A stretch of DNA of 64,000 nt, from contig CM067360.1 of NCBI GenBank assembly GCA_034401795.1, positions 51,295,574 through 51,359,573 of the forward strand, written 5' to 3'. Positions 27,701 through 40,585 of the stretch are shown in pieces; the stretch's first letter is position 1; the number at the start of each line of letters is the position of its first letter. Source of the DNA: Chaetoderma sp. LZ-2023a. Taxonomy: Eukaryota > Mollusca > Caudofoveata > Chaetodermatida > Chaetodermatidae. Made by a program: the position numbers and the translations under genes. Under the pieces are notes generated by a model. That model ran no database searches. It was not told where the DNA came from and saw nothing but the letters and a program-made list of their open reading frames with translations.

Positions 27701-30700
27701 ATCAAAATACATCACTATCTTGTTAGCTGACTTCATAATCAAAATACATCACTATCTTGTTAGTTGACTTTATAGTCAAAATACATCACTATCTTGTTAG
27801 TTGACTTCATAATCAAAATACATCACTGTCTTGTTAGTTGACTTTATAGTCAAAATACATCACTATCTTGTTAGTTGACTTCATAATCAAAATACATCAC
27901 TATCTTGTTAGTTGACTTCATAATCAAAATACATCACTATCTTGTTAGCTGACGTAATAGTCAAAATACATCACTATCTTGTTAGCTGACTTCATAATCA
28001 AAATACATCACTATCTTGTTAGCTGATTTCATAATCAAAATACATCACTATCTTGTTAGCTGACTTCATAATCAAAATACATCACTATCTTGTTAGTTGA
28101 CTTCATAGTCAAAATACATCACTATCTTGTTTAGCTGACTTCATAATCAAAATACATCACTATCTTGTTAGCTGATTTCATAATCAAAACACATCACTAT
28201 CTTGTTAGCTGACTTCATAATCAAAATACATCACTATCTTGTTAGCTGACTTCATAATCAAAATACATCACTATCTTGTTAGTTGACTTCATAATCAAAA
28301 TACATCACTATCTTGTTAGCTGACTTCATAATCAAAACACATCACTATCTTGGTAGCTGACTTCATAATCAAAATACATCACTATCTTGTTAGCTGACTT
28401 CATAATCAAAATACATAACTATGAACATCTTGTTACTCCCAAATGGGCACCAGCTGTCCCGACCGGCATCTGTTGATCTTCTAAGAAGAATTCATCGCAA
28501 AGTTATATCTATAAGTCGGAGATATTGTAATAGAAACACCTTTCATAGGTTGAATATTTAGCAGGTTTAACTATGGTTAGTGAGTCTAACTTGACACTAG
28601 TAGAGGTATCAGATTTGTGACTCAAATAGCTGACTTCATAATCAAAATACATCACTATCATGTTAGCTGACTTCATAATCAAAATACATCACTCTCTTGT
28701 TAGCTGATTTCATAATCAAAATACATCACTATCTTGTTAGCTGACTTCATAATCAAAATACATCACTATCTTGTTAGCTGACTTCATAATCAAAATACAT
28801 CACTCTCTTGTTAGCTGATTTCATAATCAAAATACATCACTATCTTGTTAGCTGACTTCATAATCAAAATACATCACTATCTTGTTAGCTGACTTCATAA
28901 TCAAAATACATCACTATCTTGTTAGCTGACGTTTTAATCAAAATACATCACTATCTTGTTACTTGACGTAATAATCAAAATACATCACTATCTTGTTAGC
29001 TGACTTCATAATCAAAATACATCACTATCTTGTTAGTTGACTTTATAGTCAAAATACATCACTATCTTGTTAGTTGACTTCATAATCAAAATACATCACT
29101 GTCTTGTTAGTTGACTTTATAGTCAAAATACATCACTATCTTGTTAGTTGACTTCATAATCAAAATACATCACTATCTTGTTAGTTGACTTCATAATCAA
29201 AATACATCACTATCTTGTTAGCTGACGTAATAGTCAAAATACATCACTATCTTGTTAGCTGACTTCATAATCAAAATACATCACTATCTTGTTAGCTGAT
29301 TTCATAATCAAAATACATCACTATCTTGTTAGCTGACTTCATAATCAAAATACATCACTATCTTGTTAGTTGACTTCATAGTCAAAATACATCACTATCT
29401 TGTTTAGCTGACTTCATAATCAAAATACATCACTATCTTGTTAGCTGATTTCATAATCAAAACACATCACTATCTTGTTAGCTGACTTCATAATCAAAAT
29501 ACATCACTATCTTGTTAGCTGACTTCATAATCAAAATACATAACTATGAACATCTTGTTACTCCCAAATGGGCACCAGCTGTCCCGACCGGCATCTGTTG
29601 ATCTTCTAAGAAGAATTCATCGCCATAGTTATATCTATAAGTCGGAGATATTGTAGTAGAAACACCTTTCATAGGTTGAATATTTAGCAGGTTTAACTAT
29701 GGTTAGTGAGTCTAACTTGACCCTAGTAGAGGTATCAGATTTGTGACTCAAATAGCTGACTTCATAATCAAAATACATCACTATCATGTTAGCTGACTTC
29801 ATAATCAAAATACATCACTATCTTGTTAGCTGACTTCATAATCAAAATACATCACTATCTTGTTAGCTGACTTCATAATCAAAATACATAACTATGAACA
29901 TCTTGTTACTCCCAAATGGGCACCAGCTGTCCCGACCGGCATCTGTTGATCTTCTAAGAAGAATTCATCGCAAAGTTATATCTATAAGTCGGAGATATTG
30001 TAATAGAAACACCTTTCATAGGTTGAATATTTAGCAGGTTTAACTATGGTTAGTGAGTCTAACTTGACCCTAGTAGAGGTATCAGATTTGTGACTCAAAT
30101 AGCTGACTTCATAATCAAAATACATCACTATCATGTTAGCTGACTTCATAATCAAAATACATCACTCTCTTGTTAGCTGATTTCATAATCAAAATACATC
30201 ACTATCTTGTTAGCTGACTTCATAATCAAAATACACCACTCTCTTGTTAGCTGATTTCATAATCAAAATACATCACTATCTTGTTAGCTGACTTCATAAT
30301 CAAAATACATCACTATCTTGTTAGCTAACTTCATAATCAAAATACATCACTCTCTTGTTAGCTGATTTCATAATCAAAATACATCACTATCTTGTTAGCT
30401 GACTTCATAATCAAAATACATCACTATCTTGTTAGCTGACTTCATAATCAAAATACATCACTATCTTGTTAGCTGACTTTTTGATCAAAATACATCACTA
30501 TCTTGTTACTTGACGTAATAATCAAAATACATAACTATCTTGTTAGCTGACTTCATAATCAAAATACATCACCATCTTGTTAGCTGACTTCATAATCAAA
30601 ATACATCACTATCTTGTTAGCTGACTTCATAATCAAAATACATCACTATCTTGTTAGCTGACTTCATAATCAAAATACATCACTATCTTGTTAGTTGACT

Positions 30701-33700
30701 TCATAATCAAAATACATCACTATCTTGTTAGCTGACTTCATAATCAAAATACATCACTATCTTGTTAGCTGGCTTCATAGTCAAAATACATCACTATCTT
30801 GTTAGCTGACTTCATAATCAAAATACATCACTATCTTGTTAGCTGACTTCATAATCAAAATACATCACTATCTTGTTAGTTGACTTCATAATCAAAATAC
30901 ATCACTATCTTGTTAGCTGACTTCATAATCAAAATACATCACTATCTTGTTAGTTGACATCATAGTCAAAATACATCACTATCTTGTTAGCTGGCTTCAT
31001 AGTCAAAATACATCACTATCTTGTTAGCTGACTTCATAATCAAAATACATCACTATCTTGTTAGTTGACTTCATAGTCTAAATACATCACTATCTTGTTA
31101 GCTGACTTCATAATCAAAATACATCACTATCTTGTTAGCTGATTTCATAATCAAAATACATCACTATCTTGTTAGCTGACTTCATAATCAAAATACATCA
31201 CTATCTTCTTAGCTGACGTAATAATCAAAATATATCACTATCTTGTTAGCTGACTTCATAATCAAAATACATCACTATCTTGTTAGTTGACTTTATAGTC
31301 AAAATACATCACTATCTTGTTAGTTGACTTCATAATCAAAATACATCACTGTCTTGTTAGTTGACTTTATAGTCAAAATACATCACTATCTTGTTAGTTG
31401 ACTTCATAATCAAAATACATCACTATCTTGTTAGCTGACGTAATAGTCAAAATACATCACTATCTTGTTAGCTGACTTCATAGTCAAAATACATCACTAT
31501 CTTGTTAGCTGATTTCATAATCAAAATACATCACTATCTTGTTAGCTGACTTCATAATCAAAATACATCACTATCTTGTTAGTTGACTTCATAGTCAAAA
31601 TACATCACTATCTTGTTTAGCTGACTTCATAATCAAAATACATCACTATCTTGTTAGCTGATTTCATAATCAAAACACATCACTATCTTGTTAGCTGACT
31701 TCATAATCAAAATACATCACTATCTTGTTAGCTGACTTCATAATCAAAATACATCACTATCTTGTTAGCTGACTTCATAATCAAAATACATCACTATCTT
31801 GTTAGCTGACTTCATAATCAAAATACATAACTATGAACATCTTGTTACTCCCAAATGGGCACCAGCTGTCCCGACCGGCATCTGTTGATCTTCTAAGAAG
31901 AATTCATCGCAAAGTTATATCTATAAGTCGGAGATATTGTAATAGAAACACCTTTCATAGGTTGAATATTTAGCAGGTTTAACTATGGTTAGTGAGTCTA
32001 ACTTGACCCTAGTAGAGGTATCAGATTTGTGACTCAAATAGCTGACTTCATAATCAAAATACATCACTATCATGTTAGCTGACTTCATAATCAAAATACA
32101 TCACTCTCTTGTTAGCTGATTTCATAATCAAAATACATCCCTATCTTGTTAGCTGACTTCATAATCAAAATACATCACTATCTTGTTAGCTGACTTCATA
32201 ATCAAAATACATCACTCTCTTGTTAGCTGATTTCATAATCAAAATACATCACTATCTTGTTAGCTGACTTCATAATCAAAATACATCACTATCTTGTTAG
32301 CTGACTTCATAATCAAAATACATCACTATCTTGTTAGCTGACTTTTTAATCAAAATACATCACTATCTTGTTACTTGACGTAATAATCAAAATACATCAC
32401 TATCTTGTTAGCTGACTTCATAATCAAAATACATCACTATCTTGTTAGTTGACTTTACAGTCAAAATACATCACTATCTTGTTAGTTGAGTTCATAATCA
32501 AAATACATCACTGTCTTGTTAGTTGATTTTATAGTCAAAATACATCACTATCTTGTTAGTTGACTTCATAATCAAAATACATCACTATCTTGTTAGTTGA
32601 CTTCATAATCAAAATACATCACTATCTTGTTAGCTGACGTAATAGTCAAAATACATCACTATCTTGTTAGCTGACTTCATAATCAAAATACATCACTATC
32701 TTGTTAGCTGATTTCATAATCAAAATACATCACTATCTTGTTAGCTGACTTCATAATCAAAATACATCACTATCTTGTTAGTTGACTTCATAGTCAAAAT
32801 ACATCACTATCTTGTTTAGCTGACTTCATAATCAAAATACATCACTATCTTGTTAGCTGATTTCATAATCAAAACACATCACTATCTTGGTAGCTGACTT
32901 CATAATCAAAATACATCACTATCTTGTTAGCTGACTTCATAATCAAAATACATAACTATGAACATCTTGTTACTCCCAAATGGGCACCAGCTGTCCCGAC
33001 CGGCATCTGTTGATCTTCTAAGAAGAATTCATCGCAAAGTTATATCTATAAGTCGGAGATATTGTAATAGAAACACCTTTCATAGGTTGAATATTTAGCA
33101 GGTTTAACTATGGTTAGTGAGTCTAACTTGACCCTAGTAGAGGTATCAGATTTGTGACTCAAATAGCTGACTTCATAATCAAAATACATCACTATCATGT
33201 TAGCTGACTTCATAATCAAAATACATCACTATCTTGTTAGCTGACTTCATAATCAAAATACATCACTATCTTGTTAGCTGACTTCATAATCAAAATACAT
33301 CACTATCTTGTTAGTTGACTTTATAGTCAAAATACATCACTATCTTGTTAGTTGAGTTCATAATCAAAATACATCACTGTCTTGTTAGTTGATTTTATAG
33401 TCAAAATACATCACTATCTTGTTAGTTGACTTCATAATCAAAATACATCACTATCTTGTTAGTTGACTTCATAATCAAAATACATCACTATCTTGTTAGC
33501 TGACGTAATAGTCAAAATACATCACTATCTTGTTAGCTGACTTCATAATCAAAATACATCACTATCTTGTTAGCTGATTTCATAATCAAAATACATCACT
33601 ATCTTGTTAGCTGACTTCATAATCAAAATACATCACTATCTTGTTAGTTGACTTCATAGTCAAAATACATCACTATCTTGTTTAGCTGACTTCATAATCA

Positions 33701-34887
33701 AAATACATCACTATCTTGTTAGCTGATTTCATAATCAAAACACATCACTATCTTGGTAGCTGACTTCATAATCAAAATACATCACTATCTTGTTAGCTGA
33801 CTTCATAATCAAAATACATAACTATGAACATCTTGTTACTCCCAAATGGGCACCAGCTGTCCCGACCGGCATCTGTTGATCTTCTAAGAAGAATTCATCG
33901 CAAAGTTATATCTATAAGTCGGAGATATTGTAATAGAAACACCTTTCATAGGTTGAATATTTAGCAGGTTTAACTATGGTTAGTGAGTCTAACTTGACCC
34001 TAGTAGAGGTATCAGATTTGTGACTCAAATAGCTGACTTCATAATCAAAATACATCACTATCATGTTAGCTGACTTCATAATCAAAATACATCACTCTCT
34101 TGTTAGCTGATTTCATAATCAAAATACATCACTATCTTGTTAGCTGACTTCATAATCAAAATACATCACTCTCTTGTTAGCTGATTTCATAATCAAAATA
34201 CATCACTATCTTGTTAGCTGACTTCATAATCAAAATACATCACTATCTTGTTAGCTGACTTCATAATCAAAATACATCACTCTCTTGTTAGCTGATTTCA
34301 TAATCAAAATACATCACTATCTTGTTAGCTGACTTCATAATCAAAATACATCACTATCTTGTTAGCTGACTTCATAATCAAAATACATCACTATCTTGTT
34401 AGCTGACTTTTTGATCAAAATACATCACTATCTTGTTACTTGACGTAATAATCAAAATACATAACTATCTTGTTAGCTGACTTCATAATCAAAATACATC
34501 ACTATCTTGTTAGCTGACTTCATAATCAAAATACATCACTATCTTGTTAGCTGACTTCATAATCAAAATACATCACTATCTTGTTAGCTGACTTCATAAT
34601 CAAAATACATCACTATCTTGTTAGATGACTTCATAGTCAAAATACATCACTATCTTGTTAGCTGACTTCATAATCAAAATACATCACTATCTTGTTAGCT
34701 GACTTCATAATCAAAATACATCACTATCTTGTTAGTTGACTTTATAGTCAAAATACATCACTATCTTGTTAGCTGACTTCATAATCAAAATACATCACTA
34801 TCTTGTTAGCTGACTTCATAATCAAAATACATCACTATCTTGTTAGCTGATTTCATAATCAAAATACATCACTGTCTTGTTAGCTGA

Positions 34888-35445
34888 CTTCATAATCAAA
34901 ATACATCACTATCTTGTTAGTTGACTTCATAATCAAAACACATCACTATCTTGTTAGCTGACGTAATAATCAAAATAGATAACTATCTTGTTAGCTGACT
35001 TCATAATAAAAATACATCACTATCTTGTTAGCTATCCTTATAATCAAAATACATTACTGTCTTGTTAGCTGACTTCATAATCAAAATACATCACTATCTT
35101 GTTAGTTGACTTCATAATCAAAACACATCACTATCTTGTTAGCTGACGTAATAATCAAAATAGATAACTATCTTGTTAGCTGACTTCATAATAAAAATAC
35201 ATCACTATCTTGTTAGCTATCCTTATAATCAAAATACATTACTGTCTTGTTAGCTGACTTCATAATCAAAATACATCACTATCTTGTTAGTTGACTTCAT
35301 AATCAAAACACATCACTATCTTGTTAGCTGACGTAATAATCAAAATAGATAACTATCTTGTTAGCTGACTTCATAATAAAAATACATCACTATCTTGTTA
35401 GCTATCCTTATAATCAAAATACATCACTATCTTGTTAGCTGACTT
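34888..35445 (+). repeat. 185-bp pentameric higher-order repeat, three copies
   Basis: Inside the right part of the array a five-monomer unit (5 x 37 = 185 bp) is repeated three times. The diagnostic ACGTAATAATCAAAATAGAT starts at 34961, 35146 and 35331, followed by the rare variants CATAATAAAAATAC and GCTATCCTTATAATC. The copies are nearly identical, indicating a recent local amplification different from the spacer-phased blocks. Confidence 0.85.
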
Positions 35446-37542
35446 CATAATCAAAATACATAACTATGAACATCTTGTTACTCCCAAATGGGCACCAGCT
35501 GTCCCGACCGGCATCTGTTGATCTTCTAAGAAGAATTCATCGGCATAATTATATCTATAAGTCGGAGATATTGTAATAGAAACACCTTTCATAGGTTGAA
35601 TATTTAGCAGGTTTAACTATGGTTAGTGAGTCTAACTTGACCCTAGTAGAGGTATCAGATTTGTGACTCAAATAGCTGACTTCATAATCAAAATACATCA
35701 CTATCTTGTTAGCTGACTTCATAATCAAAATACATCACTCTCTTGTTAGCTGATTTCATAATCAAAATACATCACTATCTTGTTAGCTGACTTCATAATC
35801 AAAATACATCACTATCTTGTTAGCTGACTTCATAATCAAAATACATCACTATCTTGTTAGCTGACTTCATAATCAAAATACATCACTATCTTGTTAGCTG
35901 ACTTTTTAATCAAAATGCATCACTATCTTGTTAGTTGACGTAATAATCAAAATACATAACTATCTTGTTAGCTGACTTCATTATCAAAATACATCACTAT
36001 CTTGTTAGCTGACTTCATAATCAAAATACATCACTATCTTGTTAGCTGACTTCATAATCAAAATACATCACTATCTTGTTAGCTGACTTCATAATCAAAA
36101 TACATCACTATCTTGTTAGCTGACTTCATAATCAAAATACATCACTATCTTGTTAGCTGACTTCATAATCAAAATACATCACTATCTTGTTAGCTGACTT
36201 CATAATCAAAATACATCACTATCTTGTTAGTTGACTTTATAGTCAAAATACATCACTATCTTGTTAGCTGACTTCATAATCAAAATACATCACTATCTTG
36301 TTAGCTGACTTCATAATCAAAATACATCACTATCTTGTTAGCTGACGTAATAGGCAAAATACACCACTATCTTGTTAGCTGACTTCATAATCAAAATACA
36401 TCACTATCTTGTTAGCTGACTTCATAATCAAAATACATCACTATCTTGTTAGCTGACTTCATAATCAAAATACATCACTATCTTGTTAGCTGACTTCATA
36501 ATCAAAATACATCACTATCTTGTTAGTTGACTTCATAATCAAAATACATCACTATCTTGTTAGCTGACTTCATAATCAAAATACATCACTATCTTGTTAG
36601 CTGACTTCATAATCAAAATACATCACTATCTTGTTAGCTGACTTCATAAGCAAAATACATCACTATCTTGTTAGCTGACTTCATAATCAAAATACATCAC
36701 TATCTTGTTAGCTGACTTCCTAATCAAAATACATCACTATCTTGTTAGCTGACTTCATAATCAAAATACATCACTATCTTGTTAGCTGACTTCATAATCA
36801 AAATACATCACTATCTTGTTAGTTGACTTTATAGTCAAAATACATCACTATCTTGTTAGCTGACTTCATAATCAAAATACATCACTATCTTGTTAGCTGA
36901 CTTCATAATCAAAATACATCACTATCTTGTTAGCTGACGTAATAGTCAAAATACACCACTATCTTGTTAGCTGACTTCATAATCAAAATACATCACTATC
37001 TTGTTAGCTGACTTCATAATCAAAATACATCACTATCTTGTTAGCTGACTTCATAATCAAAATACATCACTATCTTGTTAGCTGACTTCATAATCAAAAT
37101 ACATCACTATCTTGTTAGTTGACTTCATAATCAAAATACATCACTATCTTGTTAGCTGACTTCATAATCAAAATACATCACTATCTTGTTAGTTGACTTC
37201 ATAATCAAAATACATCACTATCTTGTTAGCTGACTTCATAATCAAAATACATCACTATCTTGTTAGTTGACTTCATAATCAAAATACATCACTATCTTGT
37301 TAGCTGACTTCATAATCAAAATACATCACTATCTTGTTAGCTGACTTCATACTCAAAATACATCACTATCTTGTTAGTTGACTTCATAATCAAAATACAT
37401 CACTATCTTGTTAGCTGACGTAATAATCAAAATACATCACTATCTTGTTAGCTGACTTCATAATCAAAATACATCACTATCATGTTAGCTAACTTTATAA
37501 TCAAAATACATTACTGTCTTGTTAGCTGACTTCATAATCAAA

Positions 37543-38130
37543 TACCTATGTATACATACATATATATGTATATATCAGTCTACATGTACCCGCAAAGTAT
37601 TAACCGTGGTGCTCACCACATACCCACATACGCCAAATATCAAAATAATTATCTTAGATTATAATTTTACGACACACATTTTGCCCATGCACTGGTCACG
37701 GGGTGGCTATTCTTTAGCGTGACCAAAATAATTCTTGACGTTGGAAGGGGGAGAAGGAACCTAAGTGCTACGAAAATGGATCATAGCAAGGGCTGATCCA
37801 GGAATTCTTTAAGTCAGGGATGCATGAACAGGAGGGGTGGGAGATTTTGGTGTCCTCAACCGGGAAATCTTGAAATATAGGTGCTCTCAGATGGCCGCTC
37901 ATGTATTTTCAGAGGCAAAGATGGACCCTCAGTTGGCTGCTAAATTATTCAATTTTAACCCATTTAATTATAATTTAAGATTTGTGTTAGCGAAGGTGAC
38001 TATTTTCACATTGTTGCATCAGAACTAGCTTCTAGTTATTTCATTATACGCACGGCTCCCAATATAAGGCAGCAAAACATTCAGTCCAATTAGTCTTAAC
38101 AATATGAGTAACATATTTCAGTCCAAGTAG
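37543..38130. other. Right flank of the satellite, no gene recognised
   Basis: The array stops at CATAATCAAATAC and passes into an AT-rich alternating stretch (GTATACATACATATATATGT). No LINE sequence and no spacer copy lies on this side. Short open frames at 37519-37722 and 37837-38028 have no recognisable features. Confidence 0.5.
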
Positions 38131-38132
38131 TT

Positions 38133-38198
38133 ACAATCATACAGGTATTATAAATTAGCTTCCAAATATTCAAGGGCTTATAATACCTGTATGATTGT
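38133..38198. repeat. Perfect 21-bp inverted repeat (hairpin)
   Basis: ACAATCATACAGGTATTATA(A) at 38133-38153 is exactly reverse-complementary to 38178-38198, with a 24-base spacer. No transposase or direct repeats were seen around it. It may be the ends of a very small element or a cruciform-forming site. Confidence 0.8.
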
Positions 38199-38274
38199 TA
38201 TGGAAGTGAGACATAGGTGATCAAAGATCTCAAACACAGTTACATCAGTGCTGAATAAGATAAGAACACCAAGC

Positions 38275-38805
<531 letters not shown>

Positions 38806-39143
38806 CTACACCATCAATTCCTGCCAATTCGTGCGGTTGAAAGCTGGTCCGGTGAAAGAAGAGTTTTGTCCTCTGGATACTGGCCCAGTGGTAGAGCACT
38901 CGCCGCACACATGCTAGGCGAAAGGTGTCACAGAATTACAACGGTTCGAATCCCACTCGGGTCGACAATTGAAAAGGCAAGGATTACATTCCAGATGATG
39001 AATGCACTATATCGCCAGTACGTCGTCAATGACAGGGTTCATATATGTAATGCTTGACAATAATACAAACTACATAGTTGCAAGTGCCTAGTGATGGAGC
39101 AGGAGAGATACCAAAAACGTAAAAGTAAAAATATTTGGAATGT
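38806..39143 (+). mobile_element. tRNA-derived SINE, unit 1
   Basis: It contains a Pol III A box (TGGCCCAGTGG, 38881-38891) and a B box (GGTTCGAATCC, 38943-38953) at tRNA-like spacing, embedded in a tRNA-like head with AGAGCACTCGCC. The downstream body includes CCAGATGATGAATG and CTTGACAATAATACAAACTA and is shared with the three units that follow. The unit is ~340-355 bp long and head-to-tail with unit 2. Confidence 0.85.
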
Positions 39144-39493
39144 CCACCACCAATTCCTGTATATTTGTGTCATTGTGAGATGGGTGGTTGAAAGATAGTC
39201 CGGTGAAAGAGGATTTTTTGTCCTCTGGACGCTGGTCTAGTGCTAGAACATTTGCCTCCCAAACGCCAAACGAAAGGTTACGAAAAATTGCCACGGTTCG
39301 AACCCCACTCGGGTAAAAAATTTAAAAATATGAAGATTACGTTCCAGATGATGAATGAGCTATATCCTTGTGCCAGTGAGTCGGCAATGACAGGGTTTAT
39401 AGAGTTAATGCTTGCCAATAATACAAACTACATACTTGCGCTTACCTAGTGATATGGCAGGAGAGATCTCAGAAATATAAAAACAAAAATATC
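39144..39493 (+). mobile_element. tRNA-derived SINE, unit 2
   Basis: A-box-like TGGTCTAGTGC at 39233-39243 and B box GGTTCGAACCCC at 39295-39306. The region between has TTGCCTCCCAAACGC, which in tRNA-Gly geometry puts CCC in the anticodon position, so a tRNA-Gly origin is likely. The body matches unit 1, with equivalent points ~352 bp apart. Confidence 0.85.
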
Positions 39494-39729
39494 TACTACT
39501 ATAGAAATTCAAGGCGAAGGGTTAGAACCCCACGTGGGTCGAAAGTTGAAAAAGCTTAAAATTACATTCCAGATGATGAATAAGCTATATCCTAGTGCCA
39601 GTGCGTCGTCAATGGCAGGGTTCATAGAACTAATACTTGACAATAATAAAAACTACATACTGGCGAGTGCCTAGTGATATGGCAGGAGAGATCTCAGAAA
39701 CGTAAAAGTAAAAAATATCTGGATTGTAC
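39494..39729 (+). mobile_element. tRNA-derived SINE, unit 3 (5' deleted)
   Basis: This unit keeps a mutated B box (GGTTAGAACCCC, 39520-39531) and the whole body but lacks ~130 bp including the A box, so equivalent body positions are only ~226 bp after unit 2. It joins unit 4 seamlessly. Confidence 0.8.
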
Positions 39730-40012
39730 ACCGTCACTCCCTGTCAATTCGCGTCCTTGTGCGACGGGTGGTTGAAAGCTGGTCCGGTGAAAGAGGACGT
39801 TTGTCTTCTGGATGCTTGTCTAGTGGTAGAGCACTCGCCTCCCAAACGCGAGGGGAAAGGTGTCGCATAATTGCCACGGTTCGAACACCACTCCGGTCGA
39901 AAAGTGAAAAAGGTAAAAGTTACATTTCAAAAGATGAATGAGCTATAACCTAGAGCCAGTGCGTCGTCAATGACAGGTTTCATTGAACTAATGCCTGCGA
40001 ATAATAAAAATT
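39730..40012 (+). mobile_element. tRNA-derived SINE, unit 4
   Basis: A box TTGTCTAGTGG (39816-39826), an anticodon-loop equivalent with CCTCCCAAACGCGAG giving CCC, and B box GGTTCGAACACC (39878-39889). The body is truncated at its 3' end and runs into ATTACTACAGCTACTCC and a CTG tract (40021-40050). This is the copy most like tRNA-Gly in its anticodon arm. Confidence 0.85.
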
Positions 40013-40050
40013 ACTACAGCTACTCCTGCTGCTGCTGCTGCTGCTCCTGC

Positions 40051-40585
40051 CACTGACCCAAAGAAGTATAATTATTTTCCTATACCGCTAATACTTGCCG
40101 CCACAGTCGTTATCCACATTTTATCATTGAAGGGCCTGATTGTAAATAAAGTGAACTTGAACGTGGTACTTGAGATTATGCAATACGATCTTTACTCATC
40201 AGTCCAGCAAGCGTTACTTTATAGTTGTGGACGTTCAGGGGTCATGATCACGAAGGGGGTCATGATTAACGAAAAACGACAAATTTAAATTTAAATTATT
40301 TTATTTTGCGTAAATTTCTACAACATTGTTTGCTATTACCATATTTTGCTGCGTCATTGTCCGGCTGAAAAACAAACACATCGAGTATCTATTATTTGTG
40401 ATGAATATAATATGAGACAAAGAAAGTAATTTATATCCATGCTACGTTGTATCAGTATGCACTATGACAGGGATGCTCTGAGTCAACACATCTCTAAAGC
40501 TTGTATCAAACTCTGAAAGCTTATTCTATAAACTAATCTAAACACATTTGTGAATGAAAATCGTTGAGCATAAATTTAATGAATC
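40051..40585. other. No gene recognised
   Basis: AT-rich sequence. TTGTAAATAAAGTGAACTTG at 40140-40160 looks like a polyadenylation region or the 3' end of a retroposon, but I cannot assign it. No supported open frame. Confidence 0.4.

Larger units (their letters stand above)
6580..35673 (+). repeat. 23 spacer blocks (~206 bp) that phase the satellite
   Basis: The block starts GAACATCTTGTTACTCCCAA and runs ~206 bp to the next monomer. Starts: 6580, 7742, 9645, 10990, 12817, 14162, 17210, 18187 (broken by the N gap), 19756, 20622, 21488, 22428, 23479, 24345, 25396, 27150, 28423, 29548, 29896, 31835, 32960, 33826 and 35468. Intervals are 206 or 207 bp plus a 30-bp partial monomer plus a whole number of 37-bp monomers: 866 (17 monomers, five times), 940, 1051, 1125, and 348 for the shortest. 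Each block is entered from a monomer variant ending CATAACTAT. Most blocks are followed by a first monomer with CATG instead of CTTG. The first ~125 bp is antisense LINE sequence. Confidence 0.93.
4919..37542 (+). repeat. Giant 37-bp satellite array with higher-order blocks
   Basis: The monomer is 37 bp with the core GCTGACTTCATAATCAAAAT followed by ACATCACTATCTTGTTA. Period check: GCTGAC at 4921, 4958 and so on. Allowing for the spacers and the N gap, about 740 monomers are present. Recurrent variants include GTTGACTTTATAGTC, CTGACGTAATAGTC, CTGACGTAATAATC with ATATATC, CTGATTTCATAATC, CTGGCTTCATAGTC, and a +1 form with CTTGTTTAGC. Variants recur in the same order in different blocks, showing that blocks of many monomers were duplicated as units. 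No protein-coding or RNA gene is visible; the 37-bp period rotates the reading frame. The monomers abut directly, so this is satellite DNA and not a CRISPR array. Confidence 0.97.

Noticed and set aside
4919-37542. CRISPR-like array of 37-bp repeats
   Set aside because: The repeats abut with no unique spacers, the genome is animal, and no cas genes exist. It is satellite DNA.
38881-38953. Functional tRNA gene
   Set aside because: A and B boxes are present but the acceptor stem does not pair, and the sequence is embedded in a repeated ~355-bp unit, so it is a SINE.
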